In this document: one piece after another, positions 9,065-16,652 of the stretch | Layout of the letters: every line of letters begins with the position of its first letter | Numbering within the stretch: position 1 is the stretch's first letter | From: Beijerinckiaceae bacterium | GTDB taxonomy: Bacteria; Pseudomonadota; Alphaproteobacteria; Rhizobiales; Beijerinckiaceae | Assembly (NCBI GenBank): GCA_947454485.1 | Contig: CANGJJ010000017.1 | Coordinates: 1-34,552 of the forward strand | Length of the DNA stretch: 34,552 nucleotides | Direction: 5' to 3' | Made by a program: the position numbers and the translations under genes | Notes under the pieces: generated by a model | Databases searched by the model: none | What the model saw: only the letters and a program-made list of their open reading frames with translations | Told to the model about the DNA's origin: nothing

Positions 9065-9490
9065 TCACGCCTGTCCCGACCCCTCCCATTCATGGCCGGT
9101 GATGTCGAACACCACGCCATCGGGGCCACGGAATTTATATTCGGCATGTGTGCCGGGGGGGATTGTGTAGGGGACTTGCGGACAGCCCTGCGCCATCAGT
9201 TTGTCCATCCATTCGCTCACATCTTCCACCACGACGCCGAAATGGTGCAGGCCCGTATAGTCGACGCCCTTCAGCAACTGGTCATCGGCGAATTTCAAAA
9301 TGGCGATATTCATCGCGCCATCGGTCAGAAAGACGCCGGAGGGGCGGGGGGCTTCGTCAGGCTTGGCAGGGTCGAGGCCAAAGCGCTTCAGCTCGGTCCA
9401 GCCGAAATTGTCTTTGTAGAATTGCGCGGCCTTGGCGGGATTGTCGCTGGCGATGGCAAGGTGGCGAATGCGGCGGACCTGGCCTGTCAT
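9065..9490 (-). CDS. VOC-family (glyoxalase/dioxygenase-like) protein
   Basis: This is a single-unit protein of about 141 residues with one vicinal-oxygen-chelate fold: two beta-alpha-beta-beta-beta halves. The first has IRHLAIASDNPAKAAQFY, with the first metal His. The second begins LHHFGVVVEDV and ends GPDGVVFDITGHEW. Family members are glyoxalases, epimerases, extradiol dioxygenases and resistance proteins, and the exact reaction cannot be read here. Two start codons are close together (9496 and 9490). The second is preferred because AGAGG lies eight bases before it and only two before the first. It stands divergent to the class II aldolase genes, and with the flanking enzymes it may belong to an aromatic-acid route. 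That link is inferred from neighbourhood only. Confidence 0.85.
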   Translation of the reverse strand: MTGQVRRIRHLAIASDNPAKAAQFYKDNFGWTELKRFGLDPAKPDEAPRPSGVFLTDGAMNIAILKFADDQLLKGVDYTGLHHFGVVVEDVSEWMDKLMAQGCPQVPYTIPPGTHAEYKFRGPDGVVFDITGHEWEGSGQA

Positions 9491-9586
9491 CGGCATTTCC
9501 TCTGGCGTGTGGCCCCTTGAGCAGGGCCTCTGGTTTGCCCCATCCTGTCGCTCTGGGCCGGTCTTGGCAAGCTTTGCTCAAAACTC

Positions 9587-9615
9587 TTGAACCGCGCGCC
9601 CGATTGGCCGATAGG
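9587..9615 (+). promoter_or_regulatory. Candidate promoter for the aldolase pair
   Basis: TTGAAC at 9587-9592 and GATAGG at 9610-9615 are separated by 17 bases and lie about 50 bases before the first class II aldolase gene. The -10 match is poor, so this is tentative. It sits in the 170-base space between divergent genes. Confidence 0.28.
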
Positions 9616-9618
9616 CTA

Positions 9619-9633
9619 GGGTTGAACGAACCC
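9619..9633. promoter_or_regulatory. Small inverted repeat, possible operator
   Basis: GGGTT and AACCC face each other around five bases just downstream of the candidate -10 element and about 20 bases before the ribosome-binding site GGAGG (9653-9657). The position suits a repressor site in the divergent promoter region. The repeat is short and could be chance. Confidence 0.3.
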
Positions 9634-9661
9634 AAAGACAGACCAATCCTGCGGAGGAATG

Positions 9662-10465
9662 ATGAGACTGTTTAATTGCCCTTGCTGCGCCCCTGCGGGC
9701 TTCCTGTCATCCCCGGCTGATACGGGCGGCGCTGGTCGCTCTGCCTCTCATTCGGGTGGCCCCGTGGACCGCGCCCAGCTCGAAGAACTGGCCTCTGCCA
9801 GCCGCATTCTGGCGGATCAGGGCGTCTTCGACGCTTTCGGCCATATTTCCATGCGCCATCCCACTGCGCCCGACCGCTTCTTGATGTCGCGTTCGCTCGC
9901 CCCCGCGCTCGTCAGCGCCGATGACATCATGGAATTTGATCTTGAATCGGAGGCGATTGATCCGCAGGGCCGCAGCGGCTTCTTCGAGCGCTTCATCCAT
10001 AGCGAGATCTACAAGGCGCGCCCCGATGTCATGTCCATCGTGCACAGCCATTCGCCCTCTGTGATCCCCTTCAGCCTCGTGCCGAACAAGATGCAGGCCA
10101 TGTATCACAATGCCGCCTTCATCGCGCAGGGCGTGCCGGTGTTTGATATTCGCGAGAAGTTCGGCGCAACCGATATGCTCGTGGGCAATCATGAGAAGGG
10201 CCGCGAATTGGCCCGCGTGATCGGCGAGCGCCCGATCTGCCTCATGCGCGCGCATGGCTCGGTGGCTGTTGGCCCCAGCGTCAAACATGCGGCCTTCCGT
10301 GCCATCTATACCGAAGTGAATGCCAAGCTGCAGATTCAAGCCACGATGATCTCTGGCGGTGCACCTTTGGCCGCGCTCGACAGCGAAGAGGGTCGCCTCG
10401 CTGATGCGGTTAATCTGGGCGTCGTCGCGCGTCCGTGGGAATTGTGGAAGAAGCGTATCAGCTGA
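9662..10465 (+). CDS. Class II aldolase/adducin family protein (first of two)
   Basis: The product has the class II aldolase/adducin fold used by fuculose-phosphate and ribulose-phosphate enzymes and by some aromatic decarboxylases. Zinc-site residues are visible: His113 and Glu115 in RFIHSEIY, His128 and His130 in VHSHSPS, and His198 in RAHGS. The glycine-rich FGHISMR block typical of the family is also present. The first 35 residues, before VDRAQLEEL, are an unusual Cys/Ser/Gly-rich tail not needed by the fold. GGAGG at 9653-9657 supports the ATG at 9662 (or 9659), so the tail is probably translated, though a later start cannot be excluded. It is followed after 11 bases by a second, clearly different member of the same family, an arrangement that suggests a heteromer or two consecutive steps. 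Confidence 0.88.
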   Translation: MRLFNCPCCAPAGFLSSPADTGGAGRSASHSGGPVDRAQLEELASASRILADQGVFDAFGHISMRHPTAPDRFLMSRSLAPALVSADDIMEFDLESEAIDPQGRSGFFERFIHSEIYKARPDVMSIVHSHSPSVIPFSLVPNKMQAMYHNAAFIAQGVPVFDIREKFGATDMLVGNHEKGRELARVIGERPICLMRAHGSVAVGPSVKHAAFRAIYTEVNAKLQIQATMISGGAPLAALDSEEGRLADAVNLGVVARPWELWKKRIS

Positions 10466-10476
10466 GGGAGAGACGC

Positions 10477-11157
10477 GTGACAGACTATCTTCCCGAAGCA
10501 CAGGCGCGCCAAGAGCTGACCGACGCTATTCGCATGCTCGAACGCGCCAATGTGGTCGATTACAACGGCCATTTCTCGGCGCGTGTTGGCGAGAACCGTG
10601 TGCTCATCAACTCCGGCCCCTCGGTGCGCGGGGCTTTGCAGGAGAGCGACATCATCGCCATCGACATGGAGGGCCAGCCGCTCGATGGCAATATTCCCCC
10701 GCCTTTGGAGTTTCATCTCCACACCGAGATCTATCGCGCGCGGCCAGATGTGAATGCGGTTGTGCATACGCATCCGCGCTGGTCGACCTATCTGTCGATG
10801 ACGGGCACCAAATATCAGCCCGTCTTCGCGCAGGGTGTGTTGCTGGGTGACATTCCACTGTTTGACTCGCCCAATTCCATCAACACCAAGCCGATGGGTG
10901 AGCAGCTGGCCAAAGAGCTGGGCGCACAGCCCTCGATCTTGCTGAAGTCTCATGGCGTGACTGTGGTGGGCTCTGACATTGTCGAGGCCTTCACGCTGGC
11001 GATCTATCTGGAAGAGAATTCTGAGCGCCAATATATGGCGATGCAGATCGGCAAGCCTTACGTCTTCTCGCAAGAAGAACAGGTCCTGTGCCGGCAGAAA
11101 TTATGGACCCGCAGTCTGTTTAAAAAGACCTGGGATCATTATCGCTCCAAGCTATAA
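10477..11157 (+). CDS. Class II aldolase/adducin family protein (second of two)
   Basis: This 226-residue protein has the complete class II aldolase fold: GHFSAR near the N-terminus, His82 and Glu84 in LHTEIYRARP, His97 and His99 in VHTHPRW, and His159 in SHGVT. GTG at 10477 is chosen because GAGGGAGA at 10464-10471 gives a good ribosome-binding site; an in-frame ATG at 10435 lies inside the upstream gene. The family includes sugar-phosphate aldolases and decarboxylases such as 3,4-dihydroxyphthalate decarboxylase. The amidohydrolase, VOC and carboxymuconolactone-decarboxylase-like neighbours make an aromatic-acid role more likely than a sugar role, but this is inference. A strong hairpin ends the transcript just after the stop. 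Confidence 0.88.
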   Translation: MTDYLPEAQARQELTDAIRMLERANVVDYNGHFSARVGENRVLINSGPSVRGALQESDIIAIDMEGQPLDGNIPPPLEFHLHTEIYRARPDVNAVVHTHPRWSTYLSMTGTKYQPVFAQGVLLGDIPLFDSPNSINTKPMGEQLAKELGAQPSILLKSHGVTVVGSDIVEAFTLAIYLEENSERQYMAMQIGKPYVFSQEEQVLCRQKLWTRSLFKKTWDHYRSKL

Positions 11158-11161
11158 AATG

Positions 11162-11189
11162 AACATCCTCCCCGCAAGGGGAGGATGTT
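11162..11189. terminator. Bidirectional rho-independent terminator
   Basis: A perfect 12-base-pair stem (AACATCCTCCCC / GGGGAGGATGTT) with a GCAA loop lies between the convergent aldolase and carboxymuconolactone-decarboxylase-like genes. Short T-rich tracts occur on both sides, so it can serve both strands. Confidence 0.85.
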
Positions 11190-11202
11190 TGTCTGTTGTG
11201 CA

Positions 11203-11805
11203 TTAGCGCTCGTCGATCGGCAGGATTTTCACATCTGGCCCATCATCGAGCTGCATATCCATCACGCAGAGCATTGCGGCGGTGGCGGCGTAATTGCCCA
11301 TCAGCGCGACAAGATCAATCAGCCCTTGTTTGTCGAAGAGTTTCATCGCGCGGGCGAAAGTCTCAGATGAGACTTTGCGCTTGCCGAAAGCCTCGCGGCC
11401 CAAAGTGATGATGACATCATCGAGTTCAGCAAGGCCGGTGGTGGGGCGCTTGAATTTGATAATGTCGATGATCTCTTGAGAGACGCCGCAGGTCAGTGCT
11501 TCTGGCTCATGCGCGGCCCATTCAAAGCGGCTGTCACATTCGCGCGCTGTGGTGAGAATGGCGATCTCGCGCTCACGCGGCTTGATGCCCGATTCAAAGC
11601 GCAGATAGCGACCAACAGGGCGCTGCAAAGTTGAAAGGCGCGGGCTGTGAAGACCGATGCCGCCGGGGCCGATGAGACCTCGGATCGTGCCGCCTTTGGG
11701 GTCAGCCACGACATCGAATGCCTTTTGACCCTCAGCGTCGAAATCTTCGCGGCGGGGTAGCGGCAGTCGGCAGCGCGAATCTGGATAAATGTCGGGCGGC
11801 AGCAT
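11203..11805 (-). CDS. Carboxymuconolactone decarboxylase (AhpD-like) family protein
   Basis: The 200-residue product is all-helical with the carboxymuconolactone-decarboxylase signature REREIAILTTARECDSRFEW followed by AHE (about 77-100). The AhpD CxxC pair is absent: only one Cys (90) stands in the motif, which favours the decarboxylase or hydrolase-like branch over a peroxidase-reducing one. The start at 11805 is chosen because AGGAGG stands a few bases before it; a longer frame to 11859 has no such site. It follows aroE on the same strand with a 63-base gap. Its role is probably in aromatic acid turnover together with the divergent genes; the substrate is unknown. Confidence 0.88.
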   Translation of the reverse strand: MLPPDIYPDSRCRLPLPRREDFDAEGQKAFDVVADPKGGTIRGLIGPGGIGLHSPRLSTLQRPVGRYLRFESGIKPREREIAILTTARECDSRFEWAAHEPEALTCGVSQEIIDIIKFKRPTTGLAELDDVIITLGREAFGKRKVSSETFARAMKLFDKQGLIDLVALMGNYAATAAMLCVMDMQLDDGPDVKILPIDER

Positions 11806-11868
11806 GGGTTCCTCCTCTTTTGTTATTGGCAGAATGGCGCTTGGCGCCGCGCTCTGCAAGCGCTTGGC

Positions 11869-12711
11869 TCAGATCGTGGCTTCGATCAAGGCGCGCAATT
11901 CGCGCGTCACTTCGACGTCAAGACCAAACCAGCTCTTCCAGGCAGGTCGGCCTTGATGCAGCAACATGCCAAGCCCGTTCAAAGTGGCATTGCCGCGCGC
12001 ATGGGCAGCCGCGAGCAGGGGCGTCTGTCCGGGAATATAGATGATGTCATAGACAATCGCGCTGCGGGGCAGGGCATCGAGTGTCAGATCCAGCGGCGGA
12101 TTGCCGACCATGCCTTGGCTTGTCGTATTGACGAGCAGCGCTGCGCCGTCGAGTGCAGCATGGCGCTCAGCCCATGGCACGCAGGTGACAGGTCCACCCA
12201 GATCACGCGCTAAAGTGACGGCGCGTTCATGCGTGCGATTGATGAGGCGGATCTCTTTGGCACCCGCATGGATCAGCGCATCGACCACCGCGCGCGAACC
12301 ACCGCCCGCGCCCATGACAACCGCCGGGCCAGCATCTGCACGCCATGAGGGCTGCGCTTCCAGAAGATTTTCCAGAAAGCCGTACCAATCATTATTGGTG
12401 CCGGTCAGTGTGCCATCTTTGTTGACGGTGACGCAGGAGATTGCGCCAATCCGGCGCGCGCGATCATCAGCATGATCAACAATGCGCAGGGCCTGTTCCT
12501 TATGGGGGATGGTGAGATTGCAGCCCGCAAAGCCCAGCGGCCCCAAAGCGCGCAGGGCCCGCTCCAGTCCGTCGGGTTGGATCGCCAGCGGCAGATAGGC
12601 GCCTGCCAGCCCGTAGCGCTCAAACCAATAGGAATGCAGCTTGGGCGAGCGCGAATGCATGACGGGCCAACCCATTACACCGGCCAGCAGGAAAGTCTCA
12701 GGATGGCTCAT
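11869..12711 (-). CDS. aroE: Shikimate dehydrogenase
   Basis: AroE reduces 3-dehydroshikimate to shikimate with NADPH in aromatic amino acid synthesis. The 280-residue protein has the substrate-site serines (20 and 22 in HSRSPKLH), the catalytic Lys71 in CNLTIPHKE, and Asp108 in GTNNDWYGF. The nucleotide-binding loop GAGGGSR is at 134-140, and NRT after the second strand suggests NADP specificity. The usual NTD motif reads NND here; this may be only a family variant. The C-terminal GMLLHQG motif is complete. Because it lies among probable aromatic-degradation genes rather than with coaE/dnaQ, it could be a second, shikimate/quinate-type paralogue instead of the biosynthetic enzyme. Confidence 0.92.
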   Translation of the reverse strand: MSHPETFLLAGVMGWPVMHSRSPKLHSYWFERYGLAGAYLPLAIQPDGLERALRALGPLGFAGCNLTIPHKEQALRIVDHADDRARRIGAISCVTVNKDGTLTGTNNDWYGFLENLLEAQPSWRADAGPAVVMGAGGGSRAVVDALIHAGAKEIRLINRTHERAVTLARDLGGPVTCVPWAERHAALDGAALLVNTTSQGMVGNPPLDLTLDALPRSAIVYDIIYIPGQTPLLAAAHARGNATLNGLGMLLHQGRPAWKSWFGLDVEVTRELRALIEATI

Positions 12712-12764
12712 GGCGCTCTCTTCACACCTCAGATGGCTCGGTTCCTATCGTTCAGCTGCGGAAC

Positions 12765-12812
12765 GGGCAAGGGAGGGGCAAGAGAGGGGCAAGAGAGGGG
12801 CAAGCGAGGGGC
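12765..12812. repeat. 11-base tandem repeat
   Basis: The unit GGGGCAAGAGA is repeated about four times (12765-12774 short copy, 12775-12785, 12786-12796 and 12797-12807 with one change), followed by GGGGC. It lies between divergent aroE and the ClpP-like gene, about 55 bases upstream of aroE. Confidence 0.9.
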
Positions 12813-12871
12813 GTTGCTGTTCAGGCCTTGGGGCCTTCACTAAACTGGCTGCAGGATGTCGGGGACAGGTG

Positions 12872-13543
12872 ATGGTTGCGATCCGTTATGGTGTGGCGGT
12901 GCTGGCTCTGGCTTGGGCGCTGAGCGGGGTGAGCTTTGCCGCCACCCAAGGCGAGGCCATGCGCTTTTGGCTCGTCCCTTGGGGCGAGAAAGCCCGCTGC
13001 GGGACAAAATGTCCGCAAGTGATCGTCGCCGAGGGCGAGATCCGCTCCGAGACGCCTGCCCGCTTCCGGTCTTTTGTGGCAAGCCAGCGCGGCAATCCCA
13101 ATCTCCACGCGATTGTGCTGCTCAGCTCCCCGGGGGGCTCTGTGGAGGCCTCCATGATGCTGGGCCAGATGTTCCGCCAGACCAAAGTGCTGGCCATTGT
13201 GGGGCGCCCGGAGGGCGCTGGGCGGCTGAGTGCCGCGCGCTGCTATTCGGCCTGCGCCTATGCGCTCATGGGCGGGGTGCGGCGCATTGTGCCGCCGCAA
13301 AGCAGTTTGGGTATTCACCGCATGCATCTTGATCAGCGGGTTGCGGCCTCGCGAAGGGGCGGGGCTGCGCAGCGGGTCTATGGCACGCCCCATTGGGTCC
13401 AGCGGCTCACAACCTATGCCATCCAGATGGGCATCAGCCGCGACCTCATCACCACGGCCGAAACCATCCCGCCCGAGCAGATCAAAATTCTGACCAGTGA
13501 GGAGATGAAGCGCTGGAAGCTGGCCGACAGCGTCTATCCGTAA
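12872..13543 (+). CDS. Secreted ClpP/crotonase-fold serine protease-like protein
   Basis: The 223-residue product starts with a signal peptide (about 1-24, ending FAA). The mature part follows the ClpP-like pattern of COG3904: a strand and the loop LLSSPGGSVEAS (83-94), the putative nucleophile Ser126 in CYSACAYALMGG, and a His at 149 in LGIHRMH, 23 residues later as expected for the Ser-His pair. Two N-terminal cysteines (43 and 47) could form a disulfide. ATG at 12872 is preferred because it is followed by a clean signal peptide; a frame from 12641 would place 77 unlikely residues before it. Proteins of this type are periplasmic and of unknown substrate. It lies divergent to aroE and upstream of cspA on the opposite strand. 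Confidence 0.82.
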   Translation: MVAIRYGVAVLALAWALSGVSFAATQGEAMRFWLVPWGEKARCGTKCPQVIVAEGEIRSETPARFRSFVASQRGNPNLHAIVLLSSPGGSVEASMMLGQMFRQTKVLAIVGRPEGAGRLSAARCYSACAYALMGGVRRIVPPQSSLGIHRMHLDQRVAASRRGGAAQRVYGTPHWVQRLTTYAIQMGISRDLITTAETIPPEQIKILTSEEMKRWKLADSVYP

Positions 13544-13573
13544 GGCTCGGCTTGGGGCCAGAATGCGGGCAAC

Positions 13574-13602
13574 AAAAAGCCCCCCTGCAGAGCAGGAGGG
13601 CT
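13574..13602 (-). terminator. Rho-independent terminator of cspA
   Basis: On the minus strand an 11-base stem (AGCCCTCCTGC / GCAGGGGGGCT, one mismatch) with a three-base loop is followed by TTTTTG. It stands about 25 bases after the cspA stop. Confidence 0.88.
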
Positions 13603-13626
13603 CGAATCTCGCAGCTACGCGCGAAA

Positions 13627-13836
13627 TTATTCGGCGCGGAGGTTGCCCGCAGAGGACTTGCCGGTGCGCTTGTCGGCGATCAGCTCATAGGAGAGCTTCT
13701 GGCCTTCATTGAGGCCCTGAAGGCCGGCGCGCTCTACGGCGCTCACATGCACGAACACATCCTTGGAGCCGTCATCCGGCTGAATGAATCCGTAGCCCTT
13801 CGTTGCGTTAAACCACTTCACGGTTCCCGTATTCAT
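13627..13836 (-). CDS. cspA: Cold-shock domain protein
   Basis: This 69-residue single cold-shock domain binds RNA or single-stranded DNA and works as an RNA chaperone. Both RNA-binding motifs are complete: KGYGFI (13-18) and VFVHV (27-31), after the usual TVKWFN start. The ATG at 13836 is chosen by family length; a frame from 13926 would add 30 residues not seen in the family. The 5' leader, about 140 bases if the candidate promoter at 13979-14007 is right, fits the long cold-shock leaders that control translation. A terminator follows the gene, so it is monocistronic. Confidence 0.95.
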   Translation of the reverse strand: MNTGTVKWFNATKGYGFIQPDDGSKDVFVHVSAVERAGLQGLNEGQKLSYELIADKRTGKSSAGNLRAE

Positions 13837-13978
13837 GGGAGACCCTTTCTTCAAACATAGTAGAGGAGCCGGGACGCGACTCGTTCCGGCTATCGAGCAG
13901 CCTTGGCAGAGGGAAAAGCAGGGCAACGCGCGAACGCGGTGCTAGGCCAAGCCAACGGACGAAGTCTTCGATAGATTG

Positions 13979-14007
13979 AAAATAGACATAGTTGCCCCGA
14001 AAAGCAA
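13979..14007 (-). promoter_or_regulatory. Candidate cspA promoter
   Basis: Read on the minus strand, TTGCTT (14007-14002) and TATTTT (13984-13979) are separated by 17 bases. This would give a leader of roughly 140 bases before the cspA start at 13836. The rest of 13837-14165 holds no gene; it contains this leader and the tRNA promoter. Confidence 0.4.
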
Positions 14008-14099
14008 TGATGTCCTGCAATGCGGGTCAATCAAGGTTCATCACCTTCTCGTGCAGCTCTGCGTGATCGCAAGAAAGCGCAGCCATTTTGAATGCGCGC

Positions 14100-14128
14100 T
14101 TGACTTGCACATCCGCCTGCCGTATCCG
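14100..14128 (+). promoter_or_regulatory. Candidate tRNA-Asp promoter
   Basis: TTGACT (14100-14105) and TATCCG (14123-14128) are 17 bases apart and about 38 bases before the mature tRNA 5' end, the usual distance for a tRNA gene. Confidence 0.5.
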
Positions 14129-14165
14129 GGCCTCCTCGCGTTCGGCCTTGTGCTTGAACGAGCGC

Positions 14166-14242
<77 letters not shown>

Positions 14243-14414
14243 TTTTCCCTTTGAAATCTAAGTGGAATTTGGATGGTGGCCTCGGCCACTGCGGAAGCCT
14301 TGAGTTGTTCTCTCCCTAGGAGAGGCAGGTGCTCTGGCTCCCTTCCGCGTGGCTTCCCCTTGCATCCCTTGGCCGTGGCTGTAGGAGAGTTGCAAACCCT
14401 GCAGAGGTCGCGCC

Positions 14415-14981
14415 TTGGATTCGTCTCAACCCTCATCCGCTCACAAGAGCGTTAGCCTCTTTGACCTGTTCACGGGCTTTCTGCTCGTTGGCCTGCAGGG
14501 CTTTGGAGGCATTTCCAACTCCTCCCATTACATTATCGTCGAAAAGCGCCGCTGGCTGACGCCGCGCGAATTTGTCGAATTGTTCGGGGTCTGCTCGATC
14601 CTGCCGGGGGGTAATTTCCTCAATGGCTCGATCATGATCGGGGCGCGCTATCAAGGGCCTATTGGCTCGATTGTGTCGATCAGCTCGCTCTTGCTGATGC
14701 CGGTGGTGATCCTGGTCGGAATCGCGGTCAGCTATGAGCATTTCTCTTATCTACCCGATGTGCGGGCCGCGACGGCGGGGGCAGCCTCGGCTGCGGCGGG
14801 GCTGATTGTGGCCACCGCCACCAAGCTGATGCGGGGCGTCATCTGGTCAGTGGTGCCGGTTTTGATGGCGGCGGGCACTTTTGTGCTGATTGGCACTTTG
14901 CGGGCGCCTTTGTGGATGGTGGTGGTGATTTTCGTCCCCCTATCCATTGGCCTCACCCTGTTGGGGAGGAAGCGCTCATGA
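14415..14981 (+). CDS. Chromate transporter, first half (short-chain CHR)
   Basis: This 188-residue membrane protein is one CHR domain of the chromate ion transporter family. The glycine-rich GLQGFGG segment near the N-terminus and the SILPGGNFLNGS motif identify it. It has about five hydrophobic segments. The start is a TTG at 14415, supported by AGAGG at 14403-14407 seven bases before it; no ATG or GTG fits in this frame. It overlaps the next gene by four bases (ATGA). Such split pairs form a heterodimer equivalent to the long ChrA. Chromate export is known for the family, but many members move other anions or are uncharacterised. Confidence 0.88.
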   Translation: MDSSQPSSAHKSVSLFDLFTGFLLVGLQGFGGISNSSHYIIVEKRRWLTPREFVELFGVCSILPGGNFLNGSIMIGARYQGPIGSIVSISSLLLMPVVILVGIAVSYEHFSYLPDVRAATAGAASAAAGLIVATATKLMRGVIWSVVPVLMAAGTFVLIGTLRAPLWMVVVIFVPLSIGLTLLGRKRS

Positions 14982-15529
14982 AGGATGATGATGTCCTCAC
15001 CTCGCTGTTCAGCGTCTTCCTTTTGACCGCCTTTTTCTCGATTGGCGGCGGCAGCGCGCTGATTCCCGAATTTCACCGCCAGATCGTTGACATCCATGGC
15101 TTTATGGATGGGCCGCATTTTGCCAAGGCGGTGGCGCTGGCGCAGGTCGCGCCCGGCCCCAATATGATGCTGGTGAGCCTGATTGGTTGGCAGGTGGCCG
15201 GTCTGCCGGGCCTTTTGGTGACCACTTTTGCCATCGTCGTGCCGCCGAGCCTGCTGGCTTATGCCGTTTGGCGGGGCATGGAGCGGGTGCAGGACCATCC
15301 ACTGCTGAAGATTATCAAATCGGCCTTGGGGCCGGTGGTGATTGGTCTGACCTTGGCCTCGGGAATCATCACCGCCCAAGCGGCGGATCATGATGCGGTT
15401 GGCTGGGCGCTGACCATTGCCACTGCGGGCCTCATGACTTTCACCAAGCGTAACCCGCTTTGGGCCATCGGGGCAGGGGCCATTGTGGGCATTATTGCCT
15501 ATCGAATGGGCTTCATGACTTTGGTGTGA
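14978..15529 (+). CDS. Chromate transporter, second half (short-chain CHR)
   Basis: The 183-residue partner of the preceding gene has the second CHR domain with FFSIGGGSALIPE near the start and the signature AQVAPGPNMM, then several membrane helices. The ATG at 14978 overlaps the upstream stop. The two proteins are expected to assemble with opposite topology. The pair has no chrB-like regulator nearby, so heavy-metal induction is not visible. Confidence 0.9.
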   Translation: MKDDDVLTSLFSVFLLTAFFSIGGGSALIPEFHRQIVDIHGFMDGPHFAKAVALAQVAPGPNMMLVSLIGWQVAGLPGLLVTTFAIVVPPSLLAYAVWRGMERVQDHPLLKIIKSALGPVVIGLTLASGIITAQAADHDAVGWALTIATAGLMTFTKRNPLWAIGAGAIVGIIAYRMGFMTLV

Positions 15530-15532
15530 CGT

Positions 15533-15556
15533 GATGAGGCTTTGTGTCGCCTCATC
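15533..15556. terminator. Hairpin after the chromate transporter pair
   Basis: GATGAGGC (15533-15540) and GCCTCATC (15549-15556) form an 8-base stem with an 8-base loop directly after the chr stop. There is no clear T-run, so termination is only likely from position. Confidence 0.45.
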
Positions 15557-15563
15557 CAATGGT

Positions 15564-15635
15564 TTGAAAACGGGGACGTGGGCGTTACGCCATCTTGCGC
15601 TGCACAGGAGGCTGGGATAGTCCTCCCACGTCCTC
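15564..15635. other. Structured element upstream of nuoA, possible small RNA or leader
   Basis: GGACGTGGG (15574-15582) and CCCACGTCC (15625-15633) form a perfect 9-pair stem that can extend by two more pairs. It encloses 42 bases with their own hairpin (AGGA-CT / AG-TCCT around GGGAT, with a two-G bulge). An alternative hairpin GGCG-TTA-CGCC (15581-15591) competes with the outer stem. Read on the minus strand the outer stem is followed by CCGTTTTC, like a terminator, so the RNA could run either way. The region 15530-15723 has no gene. I do not recognise the family. Confidence 0.4.
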
Positions 15636-15723
15636 CGGGCGGCCATGTTCGTGGTCGATGAGCGCTCACGCGCCACGGCTGCCGGGGTGGCAAACGGCTC
15701 CTGTCGAGCTAGCGGATGTCGAG

Positions 15724-16089
15724 ATGCCTACCTATCTGGAAGAATACCTGCCGCTCGTCGTCTTCATGGGCGTATCCGGCTTCATCGCCGCAGCCCTCAT
15801 GGTCGCGCCCTTCGTTCTGGCCTTCAAAGCCCCCGATAGCGAGAAGCTGTCGGCCTATGAATGCGGCTTCAATGCCTTTGACGACGCGCGCATGAAATTC
15901 GACGTGCGCTTCTATCTCGTGTCGCTGCTGTTCATCATCTTCGACCTTGAAGTCGCGTTTCTCTTTCCGTGGGCCATTGTGTTCAAGGAAGTGGGCCTTT
16001 TCGGCTTCTGGTCGATGATGCTCTTCCTTGGCGTGCTGACCATCGGTTTCATCTACGAATGGCGCAAGGGAGCGCTTGAATGGGACTGA
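15724..16089 (+). CDS. nuoA: NADH-quinone oxidoreductase subunit A
   Basis: NuoA is a three-helix membrane subunit of complex I at the junction of membrane and peripheral arms. The 121 residues show the three hydrophobic helices and the family signatures [12 protein letters not shown] and [19 protein letters not shown], with the acidic loop between helices 1 and 2. ATG at 15724 is chosen by family length; its ribosome-binding site is weak. It overlaps nuoB by 10 bases. It is the first gene of the operon. No clear promoter is visible in the 194 bases upstream. Confidence 0.96.
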   Translation: MPTYLEEYLPLVVFMGVSGFIAAALMVAPFVLAFKAPDSEKLSAYECGFNAFDDARMKFDVRFYLVSLLFIIFDLEVAFLFPWAIVFKEVGLFGFWSMMLFLGVLTIGFIYEWRKGALEWD

Positions 16090-16649
16090 GCCCGCTCATT
16101 TCACAACCGCCGCGCGGCATCATCGACCCGAACACCGGCAAGCCGGTGGGCGCGGATGATCCGTTCTTCGTTGGCATCAATGACCAGCTTGCCGACAAGG
16201 GCTTCATCGTCACCTCGACGGAAGATCTCATCAACTGGGCGCGCACCGGCTCGCTGATGTGGATGACCTTTGGTCTGGCCTGCTGCGCCGTCGAGATGAT
16301 GCAGATGTCGATGCCGCGCTATGACGCGGAGCGATTCGGTTTTGCCCCGCGCGCCTCGCCGCGTCAGTCCGATGTGATGATCGTTGCTGGCACGCTCACC
16401 AACAAGATGGCTCCTGCTTTGCGCAAGGTCTATGACCAGATGCCTGAGCCGCGCTACGTCATCTCGATGGGCAGCTGCGCCAATGGTGGCGGCTATTATC
16501 ACTATTCCTATTCCGTCGTGCGTGGATGTGACCGCATCGTGCCGGTCGATATCTATGTGCCCGGCTGTCCGCCCTCCGCTGAAGCTCTCCTCTACGGCGT
16601 CTTGCTGCTGCAGAAGAAGATTCGCCGTCTGGGCACGATCGAACGCTAA
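16080..16649 (+). CDS. nuoB: NADH-quinone oxidoreductase subunit B
   Basis: NuoB holds the terminal [4Fe-4S] cluster N2, which gives electrons to quinone. The four ligands are visible: adjacent Cys68 and Cys69 in GLACCAVE, Cys133 in GSCANGG and Cys163 in PGCPP. The 189-residue length is normal for alphaproteobacteria. The start ATG lies within the end of nuoA with AAGGGAG before it, a sign of coupled translation. A hairpin follows the stop before nuoC. Confidence 0.98.
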   Translation: MGLSPLISQPPRGIIDPNTGKPVGADDPFFVGINDQLADKGFIVTSTEDLINWARTGSLMWMTFGLACCAVEMMQMSMPRYDAERFGFAPRASPRQSDVMIVAGTLTNKMAPALRKVYDQMPEPRYVISMGSCANGGGYYHYSYSVVRGCDRIVPVDIYVPGCPPSAEALLYGVLLLQKKIRRLGTIER

Positions 16650-16652
16650 ACT

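Noticed and set aside
14747-15676. A 309-codon minus-strand frame over the chromate transporter and the nuoA leader
   Set aside because: It runs opposite two membrane proteins with clear motifs and has shadow composition; the leader structure explains the palindromic part.
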